A stretch of DNA of 64,000 bases from Podospora pseudocomata (taxonomy: Eukaryota; Ascomycota; Sordariomycetes; Sordariales; Podosporaceae). Positions 13,101 to 22,716 of the stretch are shown here, in pieces (within the stretch, counting starts at the first letter, position 1; each line of letters begins with the position of its first letter). The notes under the pieces are model-generated. The model searched no databases. It saw only the letters and a list, made by a program, of their open reading frames with translations, and had not been told where the DNA came from. The position numbers and the translations under genes are program-made. Location of the stretch: positions 2,542,001 to 2,606,000 of the forward strand of contig NC_085890.1 in NCBI RefSeq assembly GCF_035222375.1. The letters run 5' to 3'.

Positions 13101-16100
13101 AGAATGCGGTGCCCCTGCGCGAGGCCTTGAACGATGTTGGCAATTCTCTGGAAAAGGGGAGACATAGGATTCACCATGCTCACCACCTCCCCGTCATGCT
13201 GTCGTCGCTGAGCGTAGCCTCTGTGTATGTCCACTTCCCAATTCGAATAGTGGCCGAAATTCCACTTGTTGTGGGATGGCGTGATATAGAGGCGGCCTGT
13301 CTTCAAATTCCTAATCCCTAAGTTAGCCTTGCGGCGGTCTCGCTATCAAGATAGAAGAACATACAGCCAGTGAAAGTGGTCCCATATCAAGGGACTGGGA
13401 AGATCGTAAAGATCTTTTCGACAAAAGCGCTCTCGAGGAATTAGACGAACAAGCATGTGCTCGTATTTCGCTAGCACAACCGTCTGGCCCTTTTCGGATC
13501 CGATATGCACGGTCACACGCTTCGGTGTATACTTGAGAGCTGATGGTTTAGCAGAGTTAGCCATCACAGTCACATGGGGTCGGATGTTCAGTTACGTACT
13601 GTACGTCATCGATGGAAGCGATGATTGGTACACCATCAGGGGCTGGTCGCCAAACAATTCTTTCAGCACAACCTCGTTTCGGGTATCCTGGGGAAGCCTC
13701 TGTTTTCCAGTTAACTTCATCTGCGATCCGAATGTGCGGACGTTCAACTTACTCCAACAGGTTTGCCATTGACGAGAAGTGTCCCGAGAAGAATGTTCAA
13801 ATGCACGGCTTGATGTCGCTCAACATCCGTTTCAGGGAGCTCGCACCGAATCCAACCCCGACCTTCAACTTCTACAGTGGTAGTAATGGGGTCCAGGCGC
13901 TCAGCATCAGGCCAAAATTGTTTCAAGGCATTATAGAGTCCTTCGGGGTGCTGGTTGATCGACTGGATGAGAAGATTTTGAAGCTGATATGACAGCTTTG
14001 TTGCGAACACGAGGTCATGGAGGGTGGTCTGGGAAAGTGAGTCGACATCACTCGTCATGTTTTCCTGGATCGCAACAGTGGACTCGATATATGCTTCCAA
14101 GGACAGAGGATCAAGAGGTGTTGTTTGTTCCAGGTTGATGATGAATGTACGTCGACAGAGCAAAGCAGCGCCCAGTGCGCGCTCCTGTAATTGCTGCGCC
14201 GTGGATATATCTGCGCAGCTTTGAACTTCCTCGCGAAGCATCCTGAGCCAGCTAATGCATGTCCTGCGAGCTTGAATCAGCGACTCGAGGGCTTGAAAAT
14301 GAAGTTGGGCCAGCCCTGCACTGCTGGCCAACTCCTGTATGCGCAAGGTAAGCACAATCGTGAGTCTCATGAGGTGCGTTTCTCTCCAACTGGCCAAGGC
14401 TGACAGGGTGGTAAGACGGGTGTTGACCTGCTCTAGAAGCTTCTGCACAAAATGAGCATCGCGAAATACCGAGTGCACAAGGCGAAGAGGATCGTCCTTG
14501 TCAGAGCTGGGACCGCATTGGAGTGCTAGATGCAGCAGCAATGACATGGTGCCTTCGCTGGACCAGTTCAAGTTTGTCGAGGCCAATTCCGTCAAGATCG
14601 AAAGCCATCTTCGCGCTGCCCCCGATACGAGACTTTTCAGGGCCAGGAACTCGTGAGGGTTCAGTCCAGAAGGGCAGTTGGGCTGTGTAGCCATGATCTC
14701 GTACGAACTCGGGCCTTGCCCCTCAACGGCGAAGCTTTTATGGCTCAATATGGGGCGGAGAGGAGACTTTTCCGGCAGCTTCAGCTGAACATGATGGGAA
14801 AAGCTTGGAGTCATGAATGCCCTACCTGTCCACATAGTTGTATCGCTGTCGATGTAAGCGTATGCAAGTCTCAGCCCGTTGGGCTTGCACAGCCCGTCTC
14901 GTCCACCTTCCCACTCGACGGGAAATCTGACAATGGAGTAGTGGGTTTGCAAGACTTGGTTACGTTAGCAGGTATCACAAAGACAAAAAAAGGCCGAGGA
15001 AAAACATACATGATTTTGTCAAAGATGCCAGAGTGAACTTGGGATAGATGTTTGCGACGGTATGGAGCTGAGAGTAGCCATTCAGCAGGCATTTTGGAGC
15101 CACACCCACAGCAACCTCCGGGCTTGCAAGCTTGGATATAAGCATCAACGTTGTGTCACGATAGTTCGCGAAGGCTGGGGGGCACCGGAGCTCAAACACT
15201 GCGGCTTTGGCAAGGTGAATATCAGAGGGGAGAGATTCCTCGTAGATCTGGATCCGTATCTTCTCCAGCTTGTGCATTGCTCGACACCGCGGGCAGTAAT
15301 GGTCATCGTGGAAGCTACGTCCAAGGGGGTCGTCTTCGTCCACGATGAGGATGCATGAGCTTCCATCTATTCATAGATTAGTTGCCATATTTCGTGTATG
15401 TCCAAGTGGAAAAGGCTTTACATACCAACCTGCCGAGTCAGGCTCTGGAACTCCTCAGTCTTCTTTTCCCACTCTTTGCGTTTCAATTCTTTCCTTAAAA
15501 CATCTGCATGGGTGATATCTGCATACGAGTTACGCATGGCAACAGAGTCGGGATGCATGCCGTCGAAATATCTCGCTGCAAAACAGCTGGAAGAAGGATC
15601 ATCGAATATGGTGCATCTGGGAAGAGAACTTGCGTGGATTCTCTGTGAAATATGCTTCTGGACGGCTTGCAGGCGGACCATATCTTTGTAGGTGGCCAAA
15701 TGCAAGACATTGAGCGACTCGGGTGTGAAGACAGGATGGTAGTCTGTCAAAAGGGGGAACTGGAAGCAGGTCGTTTGGTCAAGTCTCATCCACATTTCCA
15801 TTGCATTGAGAATGAGGATACTGAGTTGCTCGGGATTGCCGTGAAATAGGGGAAGTGCGGTCTGGAGATAGGTTATCAACGACTCATTTGGCGAGCAATC
15901 TTGAAGAAGCATCTCTTGCTGGGTAACGTGGAATAAGGGCTGCGCAAATTCGCTCAGATGCTTGTTCGTAACAGAACCCAGATCAAAGTGTTCCGGGGCC
16001 ACCCATCTGCGGCAATGCCCCCTCGTCGTCTTTCCCCAGTTCGTCTGTAGGTCCCGCAACATGCTGCCGCTGAGTTCCAATGGTAGGTTCAGGTCGGCGG

Positions 16101-17214
16101 GGCTGGCCCTCTTTGGCAACTCGGGAATGGGCCTTGCATGGGCCTTTTTGAACGCCTCCCACTCGGTAGCCACGCGCCTGGTGGCATCATCAATGATCTT
16201 GTTGATTCCTGGAGTGAGCTTGCCGAAAAGGATGTCAATATCTGGCAGGGTGCCTGCAGATTTCACATTGCCCCTATCCACATCCAGCTTCACCAGCCGA
16301 CGGCAGAGCTTGGTTTTGAGGAAGTGAACCTGATCAGCTTGCAGCGATGCCTGTGCCGATTCCAGGAAGGTGGCCAAGGTGTTGCAAATGAAGAACTTGT
16401 ACTGGAAACGGCCCATCTCTGCCCCCAAAACGAGCGAAAGATATCGAGCGATGGAGACTCTGAGGACGAGCCAGTATGGGAGCCGGCGCCAGGGCTTGCG
16501 CGCTTGATGCCAAGAGATGTCGTCACGAACTCGCTTGCGGAGAAGAGGTGTCGAGATTCGGCGGCCGTTCTCTTCCAGGACGGCCATCAACATGGAGCTG
16601 ATCATGGTTGGACTCGACGTGTCTCGATACTCGTGGATGTCAGCTCCTGCTTTGAAAGTATGAGCAGCAAACATCTTTGTCGACTCGAGAGATGCTTGCT
16701 CCAAAAAGGTCGCCAGGCTGCCCTGAAATGCTCCATCTTCAAAGGTCGCCAGCGGGATGGCAACAGCGCTTCCTGGAAAGTCCCACTGCAAGGCGTTCTC
16801 GGCGGCGAGGACATCGTCATTTCTTGGCGAGGTTTCGAAGACTTCAAAGACAACCTCGTCGCGGACTCCGAGTCGGTGGACCAAAAGAGCGGCATTTTGA
16901 CTGCTGATGTGAAGGATCACGGCATTTCCTTGGGCTAGATGACGAAACTCCGACAGCAGAGTCGTTCTGTTGACTCGTCCGTTCCGATTAACAGTCTTGG
17001 ACGATTCGAGGCACAAGCGAATATACTCCCAGACCTTGGAAATCGCGGATGGATGAGCGCCAGGTTGGTACGGCTGTCGAAACGCTTGGCACATAATGCG
17101 CACATTGCTGATCAAGTGATCGGTCAACTGAATTTCAAGATCACTCAGATTGCCATCTTCAGACGGCGGAACGCGCAGCGGTAACGCTAGGTGGTTGTAT
17201 AGTGCGATCTCCAT
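7151..17214 (-). CDS. Giant DUF6606-DUF3638-DUF3645 protein, about 3260 residues, six exons
   Basis: Exons (minus): 17214-15426, 15366-15010, 14954-13753, 13699-13600, 13539-13365, 13310-7151. The five introns are 53-60 bp, have consensus ends, and all joins keep frame. The N-terminal ~300 residues match DUF6606 (VILHISSQNAALLV, FPGSAVAIP). The middle carries a CPRC motif with AKAAVFELRCPPAF, then RLPQDTRNE and HWLNLKTGRLYITPS across exon junctions. DUF3638 contains NMGEGKTSCIIP near residue 2100. DUF3645 follows, with YLDEAHTRGTDLKLP near 2685 and QAAMRLRQLGKSQS near 2720. An acidic tail ends the protein. Databases often label this fungal family ubiquitinyl hydrolase, but I see no obvious Cys/His/Asp protease triad. 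I start at 17214 because the frame upstream is translated CT-rich leader; an in-frame alternative is 17370. Biological role is unknown. Confidence 0.88.
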
Positions 17215-18033
17215 GATGGACTCGCGACTTGATTGGACAACTGTTGTTGGTTGACCATGCGGATTTGGTGTAAAGGGTTGTTCAGAGAAAAGCTTCGTGA
17301 AAGAGAGAGAGAAGAAAGAAAGGAAAGGAAGAAAGCGAGCGACAGACAGACAAAATTGGCTGCCTTGCAAACGGAGTTCGGTCGTGGATTGCAGTCATGA
17401 AGTTTCAAATCGGGATTTGGCTGGAGAGGACACTAACAAGCACCAAAGCTCAGCGCCAGCGTGGAGCAGGCTATACCCTAACCCTGCTGTTACCAACACA
17501 AGTGTAATTAACCTCAGACAGTGAGGCCTACAGTCGGGTTGAAGTCGCGGCCCAAAGTCTTCCAAACTGTCCTGTATGGAAGCTGCGTTTGTCATCTGTG
17601 GCAAGATTGGGAAAAAAACAAAATCCATTGGCTGGGACGCTGCATGTCCAACAGCCTGAGGTCCGCCACCGTTCCGGCCACTTTTGACACCCATCTCTGC
17701 CAGCTGGAGGGCTGCAGCCTCGAGCTGCCAGTCTGCCACCAAAACGATCATTTCTTCTTGACCCAGCCTTGAAATGAGCGATCAACTCGTGGCGATTTGT
17801 CATTGGGGAGACTTGCATCCTATCGCTGTTGCGCGACTGTGGCGCACAATGCAGAGCTAACATGAGCAGGTTCTTGTTCAATCACAATTCTGAGAGCTGA
17901 CATCCATATGCGGCCTCCGAGTTGATAAATCACGCATTTGCTGCTGTTATCTGGATATATAACTCGTCTACTTCTGACTGGCAAGTAAGGTAACTCACAT
18001 CTCCCCAAACTCTTCTCCCTTCCACTCCTGTCA
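17215..18033. other. Bidirectional promoter region
   Basis: About 820 bp between the divergently transcribed giant DUF3638 gene (minus) and the small zinc-finger regulator (plus). The minus-strand side holds a CT-rich leader at 17280-17350. A TATA-like TGGATATATAAC lies at 17950-17961, about 70 bp before the regulator's start codon. Confidence 0.5.
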
Positions 18034-18903
18034 ATGGAGCACTCGGATCACCCCCATGACCTAGACGGGTCTTCGTATGACTATGGGTGTCTGTACAGTC
18101 ATGAAACTTCCATGATGGAACGACCGCCATCGAGTACGATCCCGACAGCTTTTTCAGTCTCAGATTGGCCAGCTCCTGATCTCAGTATCTCCAGTCTGTC
18201 CAGCTACGAAGTTGTTGAGGACATACATTACACTGAACTGTCACCGGAAGCTGGTTACTATCTTCCTTACTCACAATTGACAGGCGATCTGCCCTTTGGC
18301 CAGTATTATGACTTCGGTGATCCCATCCCAGGGAACAGCACCCGACAACCCATCAATGACGATGCAGTGGACTTAGCGGCTTCACAACTTGGACATCTCC
18401 CAATCTCGCCGGTGTCCCAGGATGCATCCAGCTATCAGAACCTACCGGCCCCAACCACGAAGCAAACCTACGAATGCCTTGCACCGGGATGCAGCCAAAA
18501 GTCATTCAGCCGCTCAGCCGATCTCGAGCGACATTACAAGCAGGTGCACATTCCCGAAGACGAGAAAAGAAAGTACCGCTGCGACTACAAGAAATGCCCT
18601 CGCCACGAAGCACCCTTTGGCAGGCTAGACCACTTTAAGGAGCATCTCCGTGACTTCCACAAGGAAGATCTCATATCGCGACCCAAAAGACTGGATACAA
18701 AGTGGTGGGAAAGCCGCGCACCACGTGCAGTCTTCAACGGATGGTGGCGCTGTAATAGATGTCTGGTGGTGCGCGTTGACATTGAGACCGACGGTTACAC
18801 CTGCCCAGCCTGTGGCGATCCTTGCGAGAGTGATAGAGTCAGGGTTCGAGAAGCCGCAGCTGGGATGTCTCAACCAAGAAAGAAATTGACGGCGACAGGG
18901 TAG
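18034..18903 (+). CDS. Small C2H2 zinc-finger regulator with C-terminal zinc ribbon, 289 residues
   Basis: Single exon from the ATG at 18034. The first 140 residues are acidic and rich in Ser, Pro and Tyr, like an activation region. Finger 1 (about residues 146-172) is YECLAPGCSQKSFSRSADL followed by ERHYKQVH. Finger 2 (about 180-208) has CDYKKC, then HFKEHLRDFH. A third, Cys4 module follows near 237-262 (WWRCNRCLV, then YTCPACG), resembling a zinc ribbon. The pair of fingers with long C-x4/5-C spacing is common in fungal transcription factors of unknown target. It is likely a nuclear DNA-binding protein. Its divergent neighbour shares the promoter, but nothing shows regulation of that gene. 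Confidence 0.8.
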   Translation: MEHSDHPHDLDGSSYDYGCLYSHETSMMERPPSSTIPTAFSVSDWPAPDLSISSLSSYEVVEDIHYTELSPEAGYYLPYSQLTGDLPFGQYYDFGDPIPGNSTRQPINDDAVDLAASQLGHLPISPVSQDASSYQNLPAPTTKQTYECLAPGCSQKSFSRSADLERHYKQVHIPEDEKRKYRCDYKKCPRHEAPFGRLDHFKEHLRDFHKEDLISRPKRLDTKWWESRAPRAVFNGWWRCNRCLVVRVDIETDGYTCPACGDPCESDRVRVREAAAGMSQPRKKLTATG

Positions 18904-19439
18904 TAGCATGGGTTCAAGGGCCTTGTGTGGAGGAACGATGCTGTATATGACTGCTCTCAATATCTCTTTAGTACTTAGCTATCTTACCAACCTACCTGTT
19001 AGTCTTATGACTCATGAAGTTTGAATCAATATATTCATGTCTCAATTTCCAATTTTTCCGTCATCTCCACCTTGATGAAGTACCAGAAAGAAAAATTAGG
19101 TAGCACGCTCCTGTCTTGGCACCACAACCTTTATTGCATGTAAACAACCAACAAAGGGGCAAAAAAGGGGCTCATGGCAACCAGATGTAACCCTAAACCC
19201 AACACATGTCACCTCGATCCTTTGTCTAAAGCATCACCATTCACAACATACAAAAAAAAAAAACGTGCCCTTCGTGTACTATTAATACTACTCTACCGAA
19301 AAAAGCACCATAACCAATCATCCCACACGACGAATAAAAGCATCAACCAGCCAAGGATACCAACGCCACCATCCCTTCCCCAACCCTCTCTCCCACGCCC
19401 CCCTTCACAACCACCAACCAAAAACTTCCCCCCCCCCCA
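18904..19439. other. 3' intergenic region
   Basis: Between the converging 3' ends of the zinc-finger regulator and the CAP-domain gene. A/C-rich low complexity on the plus strand, including a C run at about 19430. No gene seen. Confidence 0.5.
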
Positions 19440-20047
19440 TCAAACAGTAACATTTCCCCCATACCACCCCCTCACATTCCCCCTCGGCCAAAAATCACAA
19501 TAAAACCACCACTCCTGATCCGGATTCCCCACGCACCTCTCCCCGCTAAAAGCACACCCAACCCTCTCCGTAGCCTTCCAAACCGTCTGCGTAAAGTGCG
19601 CTCCCCCCAGCAAGTCCCCAGCAACGTAAGCATCAATCTCCTCCTGCGAGTTCCAGGCCTCAAACGCCCAGCCTATCTCCGCCGTAAAATCAGGTTGGTG
19701 CGTAGGCGGGTAGTACCATGACCAGTAGGCGTTTTCGCCGTATGGGCCCTAGAACAGAGAATTAGACACTGACCAGGGAAGGGGGGGATAAAGAACAAAA
19801 AAAGTACGGCATGGTTAAGCCGGCATCCATTCGCCTTTTGCAACGCAAAAGCGGCGAGGTTCGCGTCCCAGGTCAGCGGGCGGGCGGCGTGGGCGGAGCG
19901 GTAGGCGTTGGCTGTGGCGAGGATGGTCGAGATGAAGGAGGGGTTGGTCGGGGGTGGGGAGGACTGTCGGGGAAGGACTTGACCACCCGGGGAAGGGGAG
20001 GAGGTGGTGGTTGTGATGAGGAGAGGAAGGAGGGAGAAAAAGTACAT
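19440..20047 (-). CDS. Secreted CAP/PR-1-domain protein, 182 residues, two exons
   Basis: Exons 20047-19808 and 19748-19440; the 59 bp intron (GTACTT...CTAG) joins NHA to GPYGENA in phase 0. The protein opens with a hydrophobic signal peptide (MYFFSLLPLLI) and a Ser/Pro linker. The CAP fold follows: TANAYRSAHAARPLTWD, then GPYGENAYWSW, then the signature AHFTQTVWKAT and the closing YCDFWPRGNVRG. Cys residues occur in pairs suited to disulfides. Fungal members of this family (PRY type) bind sterols or fatty acids outside the cell, and some act in host contact. Substrate here is inferred only from family. The start at 20047 is chosen because the signal peptide begins there. Confidence 0.85.
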
Positions 20048-20323
20048 TTTTAAGGAAGGATCAAACTGGCTAGGCAAGCAGCTGGAAATGAATTCTGGGC
20101 TGAGGTTGGCGTTTTTTTACGAGACTCGGGAGGATGTTGAAGGCGATATATGACTGAAGAAAAAAAAAGACAACGACATATGGTTTTGGCCGTTGCGCTG
20201 GGTGCTGCGGCTAACATTCCAGTCAGGATGAGGTTGGGCGCTGAGTTGAGACATCGATCTCATGGGCGTTTCGTCATTTGTGAGACAGCTCTTGGGTGGG
20301 TCGCGAGTAATTCTGGGAAGGAG

Positions 20324-20451
20324 TGTGACGGCTGTGGCGGCGTCACCATATATATACCACTGGAGCGAGCCAAGCCAGGAAGCTTGGCTCACTTGTAGCT
20401 TTTGATAGCAATCACAACAGGTTTGGCGCAGTGGTCTGCCCTGCCGTGACA
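20324..20451 (+). repeat. 5' LTR of the TRIM
   Basis: 128 bp. A TATA-like CATATATATACC lies at 20347-20358. About 25-30 bp further is AAGCTTGGCTCA (20380-20391), the region where a transcript would be expected to begin. GAGCCAAGC (20367-20375) and GCTTGGCTC (20382-20390) form an inverted repeat. Confidence 0.85.
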
Positions 20452-20453
20452 TT

Positions 20454-20465
20454 TGAGCCAAGCTT
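20454..20465 (+). other. Candidate self-priming primer-binding site
   Basis: TGAGCCAAGCTT, two bases inside the 5' LTR, is the exact complement of AAGCTTGGCTCA in the LTR. No tRNA-type site starting TGG is seen here. Self-priming by the transcript's own 5' end is known for Tf1-like elements. Confidence 0.55.
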
Positions 20466-20471
20466 GCACGG

Positions 20472-20494
20472 GAGCGTGGGTTCGAGCCACGCTC
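20472..20494 (+). other. tRNA T-arm-like hairpin in the TRIM interior
   Basis: Eight-base stem GAGCGTGG / CCACGCTC closing the loop GTTCGAG. The centre resembles a tRNA T-arm or Pol III B box. Function unknown; no full tRNA surrounds it. Confidence 0.4.
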
Positions 20495-20663
20495 TTGGAA
20501 AGTCTGAGCCCGCTTTGCATGTACTCTGGAGCTTGCTGCCGGGAAGACCGCGCTCGGGTATATGGAGTGGTAGGACTTTCAGTTACCATATATATGCCCT
20601 CTTCTCGATGATAAATGGCACTCGAAGGCCTCGCTGGAGCAGCAGCTCGCGGGGGCTCTCGTC

Positions 20664-20676
20664 GAGGGGGGGGAGA
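20664..20676 (+). other. Polypurine tract of the TRIM
   Basis: GAGGGGGGGGAGA immediately precedes the 3' LTR, the expected position for plus-strand priming. Confidence 0.7.
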
Positions 20677-20804
20677 TGTGACGGCTGTGGCGGCGTCACC
20701 ATATATATACCACTGGAGCGAGCCAAGCCAGGAAGCTTGGCTCACTTGTAGCTTTTGATAGCAATCACAACAGGTTTGGCGCAGTGGTCTGCCCTGCCGT
20801 GACA
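20677..20804 (+). repeat. 3' LTR of the TRIM
   Basis: Identical over 128 bp to the 5' LTR and followed directly by the second AGGAG target-site copy. Confidence 0.85.
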
Positions 20805-21022
20805 AGGAGCATAGAAGTGGGTGTAGGGTATTTAGAATGTGAGGTCAAGTGATGTGATGGTGTAGTAAGAACATGCAAGATTAGTGAATAGTAAGGAATG
20901 CTATGACAGCGACATGTTCCCGCCTCCGAGAGTGCTGGCTACCTGATGAGAGATATACGCATGGAAGCGCATACTTTGCAAGTCATGTATAGGTACAGAA
21001 CTAGTGAACATGTGAACACATT

Positions 21023-22609
21023 CTATGCGTCGTCCTCTTCACCTTCATCGCTCACCCAATGTCCTTCATCGTCCTTGTCCTTGCCCTCGTCATCTTCATC
21101 CTCCTCATCCTCCTACTACGCATTGTCGTTTGTTACTGTAGCCGGTTCAAATTCCCAACCATCGATTGATCCGTACAGGTCTTGATGTAGATCATTGACT
21201 ATATCGGATATGTTAGGCCTTCTCCCGACTTTGTTGCGTAACATTCCAGGTAGAATTCTCGTGACAAGTCTTTTTTAACCCGCTGGAATACCCGCCAGCC
21301 TCAAGTCCTCCCTCAAAATTCCCCGAAGGTATCTTTTAATTGATGGAAGCTTCTTTGCAAAGACGTGCACACCGAACCTTTCCACCTGATGATCACCCTC
21401 CTCCTCCTCCGTGTCTTCCTCCTCTGTGTCTTTCTCCCCTTGTCCTTCTCCTGCTCCTTATGCTTCTCCTTATCCATATACTTCTCATCATCCATATCCT
21501 TGTCATTCTCATCATCCGTATCCTCCTCCTCCTCATCCGTATCACCCTCTTGATCCAGATCCGGCCAGGGGTTCAGCTTACAACGTTCCCACATCAAGGT
21601 CGCCACTATTTCGACGAATGTGCACCCCAAGGAATAGACATCGGTTTTGTCGCAACGCGGGAGGTTGTTGATGACCTCGGGGGGTCTATAGCGATGGTTT
21701 CTGATGTTTGCATTACCATCGGAGCCCAGTATATCCATATCATCCCTGAAACCGTCGTATACTCCAGCAAAGCCGAAATCAATTAGTACCACACGTCCAC
21801 GGTGGATCAGAACGTTAGGCGGTTTGAGGTCCCTATGTCGCAGGCGGATGCTCCTGCATGATTTGCATCGCAAATGCCAAATCTTCAAAGGCACTGAACA
21901 ATACCTGCTTTGTGTCGATATGAAATCGACTGTAGCCGAGGTCTTGCTGAGACTGAAAGGAGTCTTCGTGGGTGTGAATAGGCTCTTCGGATGTCATCGT
22001 TGGTGTTATGCCAGTGCGGTACAGTTCCATGGCGGTTTCCAGGTCACCACCGTCAGCCATGGGGTAGAGAATCAGAGAACATCGTAGGGCATTGGGGCTC
22101 ACCTCGCTGGGAGTGGTGTAGGCCAACGCACCGCGGACGAATTTCTGACCGCCGCCCGCCCGGCGCTGTAGTCTGCTGAGGACACCGACCTCTCTTACGA
22201 GAGCTGCATGTCGGGCTTCCAATTCCTCCTGGCTGGCATCAGGGAGGCATTTCCGTGCGTACAGCCGGCTCGATTGAATGTGGATGACCTCGTCAACGGT
22301 TCCAAATCTGCCGCTGCCGAGGTTTCTGGTGTGTCGAAAGTGCCGAGACTCCTCGGCCTGTCCGCTGAACTTCAGGATATGGAGCCTGCCACCGTATTGC
22401 TCCAGTTCGAGAAGTTCCGACTCTTCGTCTTGCCCCGTGTGCCACCTATCGACGTCTTTGAGGTCGGGGAACAGCCCAGAATTCACGGCTCCTGTCGATT
22501 CATCTCCTTGATAGTATGACTGGGTCTCTGAGGGCGCATCTTCTTCCACCTCTGGCAGCGCATCATCCTCTGAGGGTGCATCTTCTTCCCACCTCTGGCG
22601 ACACATCAT
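21023..22609 (-). pseudogene. Broken or edited Ser/Thr protein kinase with tandem TAG codons
   Basis: From the ATG at 22609: an acidic N-terminus with a tandem duplication (DDALPEVEEDAPSE type), then a kinase domain with LGSGRFGTV (Gly loop), YARK (ATP Lys), a helix AFEDLAFAMQIMQEH, RHRDLKPPN (catalytic loop), DFGFAG and YRPPEV. The frame changes between MQEH and RHRDLK, where one surplus C in CATCCGCC accounts for it. Acidic repeats (DTDDENDKDMDDEKY) follow. A second shift in a GGGG tract leads to FAKKLPSIKRYL, then a TAA, then subdomain XI (VTRILPGML, VGRRPNISDIVNDL). Finally a tandem TAGTAG (21118-21113) precedes an open acidic tail (EDEEDEDDEGKDKDDEGHW) ending at 21023. The tandem TAG resembles edited kinases PUK1 and stk-21, but the shifts suggest decay or assembly error. 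The transcript may start further upstream: an ATG at 22716 reads the same acidic repeat in another frame. Confidence 0.65.
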
Positions 22610-22716
22610 CCTCCGCGGGCTCAGATAAAGTCCACATGTACTCTTCAGTCTGTTTGTCGACTAGATTGACAACTACTTCAGAGTCAGACACCACATACGC
22701 TTCGGAATCGGACATC

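Larger units (their letters stand above)
20319..20809 (+). mobile_element. TRIM: miniature LTR retroelement with 5 bp target duplication
   Basis: Two identical 128 bp direct repeats (20324-20451, 20677-20804), beginning TGTGACGG and ending CCGTGACA, flank a 225 bp internal region and are bracketed by AGGAG (20319-20323 and 20805-20809). The internal region codes for nothing. It ends in a purine tract abutting the 3' repeat, as in LTR elements. Terminal repeats, TG...CA ends, purine tract and target duplication define a terminal-repeat retrotransposon in miniature. With no differences between its LTRs it looks whole for its class and very young. It would depend on another element's proteins. 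It lies about 270 bp upstream of the CAP-protein start codon. Confidence 0.85.

Noticed and set aside
21890-21960. 51 bp intron before the kinase catalytic loop
   Set aside because: GT...CAG ends exist, but the length is a multiple of three and does not repair the frame; it would also remove a conserved helix.
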